The translations under genes and the position numbers were made by a program. A DNA stretch of 64,000 nt from Dromiciops gliroides (taxonomy: Eukaryota > Chordata > Mammalia > Microbiotheria > Microbiotheriidae). The notes beneath the pieces are model-generated. The model was given only the letters and a program-made list of their open reading frames with translations, was not told the origin of the DNA and did no database searches. Location of the stretch: the NCBI RefSeq assembly GCF_019393635.1, contig NC_057863.1:1814501-1878500 (forward strand), read 5' to 3'. Position 1 is the first letter of the stretch; every line of letters starts with the position of its first letter. Shown here one piece after another: positions 36,201 through 43,200 of this stretch.

Positions 36201-37204
36201 GCTCCAGCCTGTCCTCCGCCAGGAGCCTGAATCCAGGGCCAGTGCTTCAGCCACAAACTGCCCTCAAACTGAGTGTGGAAGCTTTTTATAGCTCAGGAGC
36301 ATGGGCGGGCCTTACACACTGCTTCAAGCTGATTGGTTGGCATCATCCATTGGTTCACTGGACTCGAAGGTGGTTGAGTTCAAAGTCCTTAGCGTCTGAG
36401 AACAACACCCTCTTAAGGGCAGCCAGGTGTGCTTACAATCTCATTAACTTGAAGGAGGCCAGTCAGCAAAGTCAGTCACTCTCACTTACTTCAGTCAGTT
36501 TAGATTCATCTCCAGGTGGGCCTTGGAGTAGCTGCCAGATCCGGTCTCAGGGCAGGCCAGGGGTGGCTCGTCCCAATCAGCCAAACACCAATCATCTTAC
36601 CACACTTCCCCAAAACTCCCTGGCTTGGCCTGGGACTTGGGCTCATCCTTCTTGTTTTCAAGTGGACAGAAGACCTGGTTCTTTTGCTCTTTTATGGCCA
36701 TTGTGACTGTTCCGGCTTTTGTATTTGCACCCCCAGTGATTAACCCAGTGCTTGGCACCTAGTGAGTAATCAGTGAATCCTTTTGCATCCATCCATCCGT
36801 CCATCCATTTTATCACGTGATTAAAGGAATAGACTTGAAATTATATTAGAGCTAGGGGTGAGAGCCCCGCAGGGAGTGATGTCGAGGAAGTGGGTCTCTG
36901 ATTACCTGCTGGCCCATCCTCATGTTGAAGAGTGAGTGACAGATAGCTGAAGTCCACTCATGCTCAGGAAGCCAGAGTATCCCCAGGGTTAAGCCTCTAG
37001 GGCTAGGCACTCAGCGCAGAGCCTAGCACATAGTAGGTGCTTCATTAGTACCTGTTGACTGACTGAGGCAGCCCCAACCCCACACAAGAGTTTTGGTGGG
37101 GGAGACCTTTGGGTACTGTTGTGAGCAGGGGGGTGGGGGGGGGGAGATTGTGTGGTATTGGGGGTGTGTGATGTGTGTGGGGCTGTGGGGTATGTGTGCG
37201 TGTG

Positions 37205-37262
<58 letters not shown>

Positions 37263-40200
37263 TGGCCACGTGTGGGATTGTTTTAGAAAAAGAGGAATAT
37301 CTGAAGCTTCTTGCTCAGAATTTCAGGCCTCAACAGCTTCCATCTGCTTTTCTATAACGATGACTGAATGTTTGTTGTGTGGGGGGAAAGATCCTTGGGA
37401 CTTGAGAGTCTTGGTGAATTCTTTTTTTCTTTTTTCCTTTTTTTTTTTTTTTTTAGTGAGTCAGTTGGGGTTAATTGACTTGCCCAGGGTCACACAGCTA
37501 GTAAGTATTAAGTGTCTGAGGCCAGATTTGAAATCAGGTACTCCTGAATCCAGGACCAGTGCTCTATCCACTGCACCACCTAGCTGCCCCCTAGTCTTGG
37601 TGGATGGTGGACTGATGCTCGGGGCCCAGCCAGGCTAGGACTCCTTAGGTGTGCATGCACACATCTGGGTACATTGTGCACCTGGCTGTGCACCTATGCA
37701 TGTGTCCACGTGTCTAGGTGTTAGCCTGCTGCTATCCTCCTCCTTGCTAATGCACAGCCTGATGGTACGGGGGCAGCTGGTCTAGCCCAGAAGGGTCACA
37801 TATGAACTGTCTGGAAGTGGGGAGGCCTGCCTTCTCTCCCCAGTAGACCTCTCTGCCTCCAGGAGAGCCAGGAGCTTGGGAGCACGTGCTCTCTGAGTTG
37901 GGGCCCATTGTGTGGTGAGAAGGTCCTCATGTCTCCCCTTAGGGGTCCTGGCCCACCTATGAGCCTTTGCCCGCTCTGCCTCCTGGCTGGGCTGGGACTG
38001 TCTCTTCTGAGTACCACTGCTGGAGTGTGTGACCCGCCCCCTCCCCTTACAGGCAGAGGCCCAGGCCCAGGCGACAGCGGGCCCCAAGAGAGAAAGCAGT
38101 CTGATATAGGTTATATATGTATGTACAGCCACATTAAACACATTTCTGCATGAGTCATGTTGTGAAAGAAGAATCAGAACAAAAGGGGGAAACCTCAAAA
38201 AGTAGAAAGAGTCTGGCTCCGTCTGCATCCAGACTCCATAGGTCTTTCTCTGAATGTGGAGAACATTTTCCATCAAGAGTCTTTTGGGGGCAGCTGGAGC
38301 CCTGGCCCTGGAGTCAGGAGGACCTGAGTTCAAATCCAGCCTCAGATATTTGACACTTACTAGATGTGTGACCCTGGGCAAGTCACTTAACCCTGATTGC
38401 CCTGCAAAAAAAGAAAAAATAAGGTCTTTTGGGATTCTCTTGGATCGTTGCATTGCTGAGAAGAGCCAAGTCTACTACAACTGATCATCGCACAATGTTG
38501 CTGTGACTGTGTCCAGTGTTCTCCTGCTTTGGCTCACTTCACTCAGCATCAGTCCACTTAAGTCCTTCCAGGTTCCTCTGAACTCCTCCTGCTCATGGTT
38601 TCTTACAGCACAATAGTATTCCATTCATTCATATCCCACAGCTTGTTCAGCCCTTCCCCAATGGACGGGCAGCCCCTCGATTCCCAATTCTTTGCCACCG
38701 CAAATACTTTTGTACATGTGGGTCCTTTTCCCTTTCTGTGATCTCTCTGGGGTACAGACCTAGTGGTGGTAACACTGGGTCAAAGGGGAGGCACAGCCCC
38801 ATAGCCCTTTGGGCAGAGTTTCTGGGGTACTTCTGTGAGGGCATCGGGCCGCCTGAAGGCCAGGGTATGCTCAGGGGCACTGTGACAGCTCTGTGCCCCT
38901 GCTCCTTGTTACAGGTAGACAACAAGGGCCGGAACTTTCTCCACGTGGCGGTCCAGAACTCGGACATCGAAAGTGTGCTGTTCCTCATCAGTGTCCAGGC
39001 AAATGTGAATTCCCGAATCCAGGATGCCTCGAAGCTGACTCCCCTCCACTTGGCAGTTCAGGCGGGGTCTGAGATCATTGTTCGCAACCTGGTACGGAGT
39101 CTGGGAGGAAGCCGCCCCCGGCTTGGGGGCAGAGCGACTTTGGGCAGACGGGTCATCCTCAGGCGTCTGGGGAACGCTTGCTGGGCGTTCCCAGTTGTCC
39201 AGGGGCTTTCAGGATGTGGGCACCCTGGGTGGGCAGGGTGGTGTATCCCCCAGGCCTCGTGGGGAGGGTGGTGACTGTGACGACTCGTCACAACCCTGAG
39301 GCAGACAGATTCAGTGACTTGCCTAGGGTCACTTGCCAGCATGTGTTGGAGGCTGAGTTTGAACTCAAGGCTTCCTGACTCCTGGCTCTGCACTGTGGCA
39401 CCCCCTGGCTGCTTCAAGTAGGGGGAGCTTCCCCCTAAGGAGGGGGCAGGGCTCGCTGACTAGGTCCTGGGCCCGGGGAAGGTGGTGGGAGCGCTATTGT
39501 AGCTGGGGCTCGTGCTTGGGCCCGGTGGGTCCGGTCTGGGGTGGTCCCATGTCTCCCTGAGGTCTTGCTTGGAAGCCCCACCCTATGTGGGGCCCCTCAT
39601 TTTGTGGTCCCTAGAACTAGAGGCCCAAGACTCCCAGGCATCCTCAGGCCCCCCCCACGTCCCCCAGGCCCCGCTGACCACCGTGGCCAGCTTCCAGGCT
39701 GGAGGAGTTAAGGGCAGGCCTGGGGCCCTACTCCCGCTAAGGCAGCGGCCTGGCCCCGAAGCCCCATCGAGGGGTTCTCCCGTGGAGATCCCCCGACGGC
39801 CAGAGCCCAGGGGAGGCCTCGGTCAGTGTGGGCCGAGGCCTTGCCGGCTGCCGGGGAGCTTGCTCACTCCCGGCTCTCGTGGCAGCTTCTCGCAGGTGCC
39901 AAGGTAAATGAATTAACCAAGCACCGCCAGACTGCCCTCCACCTGGCTGCTCAGCAAGACCTGCCCACCATCTGCTCTGTCCTCCTGGAGAACGGAGTCG
40001 ACTTCTCCGCCGTAGACGAGAACGGAAATAACGGTAAGGTGACTCGCGCCGGGCCCTTAGGCTGCCTGGGGCAGCTGGCTCCCTTCTTCTGGTCTGGTTT
40101 CCCTGGGGGAGGAGGCTCCCGGGCCTGATTTGAGGGGGCCGTGATGGTCTCCTGGCCTGGCCCAGCAAGGCCACATCAGGCTGACCCAGAGAGGACAGCC

Positions 40201-43200
40201 AAGAATGGGCCGGGCGCCAGGCTCCTGAGCGGCCTTTGGACTTTGTTTGCAGCTCTCCATCTTGCAGTCATGCACGGTCGGCTGAGCACCATCCGGGCCC
40301 TCCTGACTGAGTGCAGTGTGGACGCCGAGGCCTTTAATCTGAGGTAAGCAGCAGCCCTGGGGACTGGCTGCACAGAGTGTGGAAGCAGAACCTGCCACGG
40401 GGGACGGGCCACAGCGGACAGGCCATGGCGCACGGGCCACGGGGCCCCCTCTTCCCACAGCAGAGGGTTGCCCACTTGGATGGTGGAGGGTCAGGCCCTG
40501 TGGTCGCAGCCACTTTGCCCGCAAGCCTCTTTGTGCTGGAGAGGAAGCATGTGACACCCGTTTGTCAGCAGGCTTGACGCAGCCCATCTCCGGCACGTGT
40601 CACTGCCCCTCCTCGGGCCCCACGCATGGAGCATTTCTGCCCCTTCCCTTTCTCTTCACAGCCCAAATAATCGGTCTCCTCTAAGTCTTCCATGACCCCA
40701 CGTGCTGTGTGGCCTGTAGACATCCCAGCAGACTCAGTATGTCTAACAGTGAGCCCGCTTGCTTCCCAGAGCCCCGTCTCCCCTCTCTGTAACTTTCCTG
40801 TTCCTCCTGAGGGACTTGTCTTGCTGAATTAGGGGTCTTCTCGGTCCTTCCCTTGTAGTGGTGAGGACAGGCTCCAGGCCCTTTTTCTGGCTGTGCCCCT
40901 TGCCCGGCATGCCCTCCCTCTTCCCTCTTGCAGGCCCCCATTTTCACTCTGAGGGGACTGTCTACTTTGGTCCGAGTGTGAGCTTCCCATCCTGGTCTGA
41001 AAACAGTAAGCACTCAATCAGTGCTCACAGTGATTCCTTCACTGCCCCTGCCCGCTGGGTCTGTCACAGCAGGACCCAGCTCCGAGGCCCCTCCTTGGCA
41101 AAAAGTGCCTCCTCTCCCTGATGTGCTAGAGAGACGAGCCCGGCGCCGCCTCCATTTATCCGCATCTTGTAGCCGTCTCCTGACATTGAGGGTCTGGCCC
41201 TTTGTCACCGTCAGCCCTGGCTCAGCCCCGGGAGCTGTGGGACAGGCCCCCAGTGAAGGCCGGACTCTGGTCTCGCCTTTGACGGACGCTCAGATGCCCT
41301 CCCTTCCCCCTCCCTGATTTTAGGGGCCAGTCACCGATACACATCCTGGGCCACTACGGCAAGGAGAACGCGGCCGCCATCTTTGAGCTCTTCCTGGAGT
41401 GTATGCCCGAGTACCCCCTGGACAAACCCGACGCTGAAGGGAGCACAGGTGAGGGGCAGGCCCGGGGCCCACCTCCCTCCACAGTTGCCCCATGTGGAAG
41501 TACCCGGCCATTCTGGGGGCGGGGCTGTGACGCCTGCAGCTGGCAGCCAAGCCCAGGCTCTGCTCAGCTGGTGCCCGCCCTGTGCTTCTGGCTGTTTCAG
41601 TCCTGCTCTTGGCCTACATGAAGGGCAATGCCAACCTGTGCCGTGCGATTGTGCGTGCTGGGGCTCGCCTGGGTGCTCACAACAACCAGGGGATCAACAT
41701 CTTCAACTACCAGGTGGCCACGAAGCAGCTCCTGTTCAGGCTCCTTGGTGAGTGAGCTGGGCCTGCCCCATCCAGCCCCTCCCCCAGTGCTGCCCGGCCC
41801 CGCCTTGCCCTTCCCTTGGCCCCTAGCTTCCGTGCCCTTCCTGCCCTGCTTGAGGCTGGTCCCTCCCTGGCAGGGGCAGGACCCCCGTAACTGCCTCCCT
41901 GGCACACAGCAGGCGCCGTGCCCTGGGGCTGGGACTTAGCAGGCACCATCTGGCTTTGTCCCCTCTCCAGACATGCTCTCCAAGGAACCTCCGTGGTGCG
42001 ACGGCTCCAACTGCTATGAGTGCATGGCCAAGTTTGGGGTCACGACGCGGAAGCATCACTGGTGAGCCCAACAGCTTCCATGCCGAGTCCACTCTCCTCC
42101 CTGCTTCCTCAGCCGGGGCAGCGGCGGGCCCCAGGCTGGGTGCTGAGCCAGAGACAGAACCCCTCTCCCTGAGGGGGCCTTCCTGCCTGAGAGGGGTGAG
42201 GGCCGAGAATCCCAGTCAGGAAGCCCCCAGGAGTGTAGGAGGCCTGCAGGAGGAGCAAGATTGTCAGAGCTGGGTTTTCGTGGCGGGAGGGTTTGGGGGA
42301 AGAAGGGCTGGGCCCCTGAGCCAAGCCAGGCCCCCACAAGCCCACCTGGGATTCCGCTGGGCTTTGGGTTGGGCTCTGGGCTGGGAGGTGAAGACGAGCG
42401 GGAAATTGGGGTGGAGCGGAGGTGTCCCTCCGGAAACCTCCAAAGACCTTCCATCTCTGGAGGTTTCTGAACCAAGAGGAAGGCGAGGGACCGGCCAATG
42501 ACTCAGGAAGGTGAGCTTGACCTCTCAGGGGTCATCTTGTCCAAGCCAGGCAGAGCCCCTGACATCTCCTTCTGCTCAAGGGGATGGGTAACGTCGTGGG
42601 AAGGGGCTTCCCGACAGCCAGACGTGGTCTGCCTCTGGCGGGGGCCAGCCAGCACACGTGTTTGCCCCATGGCAGCCTCCCGGGCTCACGGGCCCTGCTC
42701 CCCCTTGGGCAGCCCTCACGTCTGGGCCCCTGCAGGGGGTCCACATTCTGTCTAAAGTGTGGCTGCCCAGCTTCGGACCCTGAGCTGTGGGGCCTTGTGC
42801 TGGTGAGGGCTAGTTAGCGGCCATCTGGGGAAGGGAAGAGGAGCAGCGTCTCGAGCCCTGGAGCGCTAAGGAGAGGTGGGCAGGAGACACAGTGCTGCCC
42901 TCAGGGAGCTGAAGGCAGACCGGGAGGGTCATGGAGGTGGCCCACCCCCACCCCACCCCCGATCGCCCCGCAGGAGCCCCTGGCCACCCCACCCACCTCA
43001 GTAATTCCAGGGGTGCCCTGCCCAGGATGGCTTCTATCCCCTCCCACCTTCCCAGTCTTCTGAGAGCCGACTCCTCCCCGGCCCTCCTCAATACGGGGCG
43101 CCGCCTCCCGGCTGTGCCACAGACCAGGCTGTCCCCTGGGCCTGGAGCGCTCTCCCTCCTCTGCTCAGACCACTGACCTCCCCGGCTCCAATCCCAGCTT

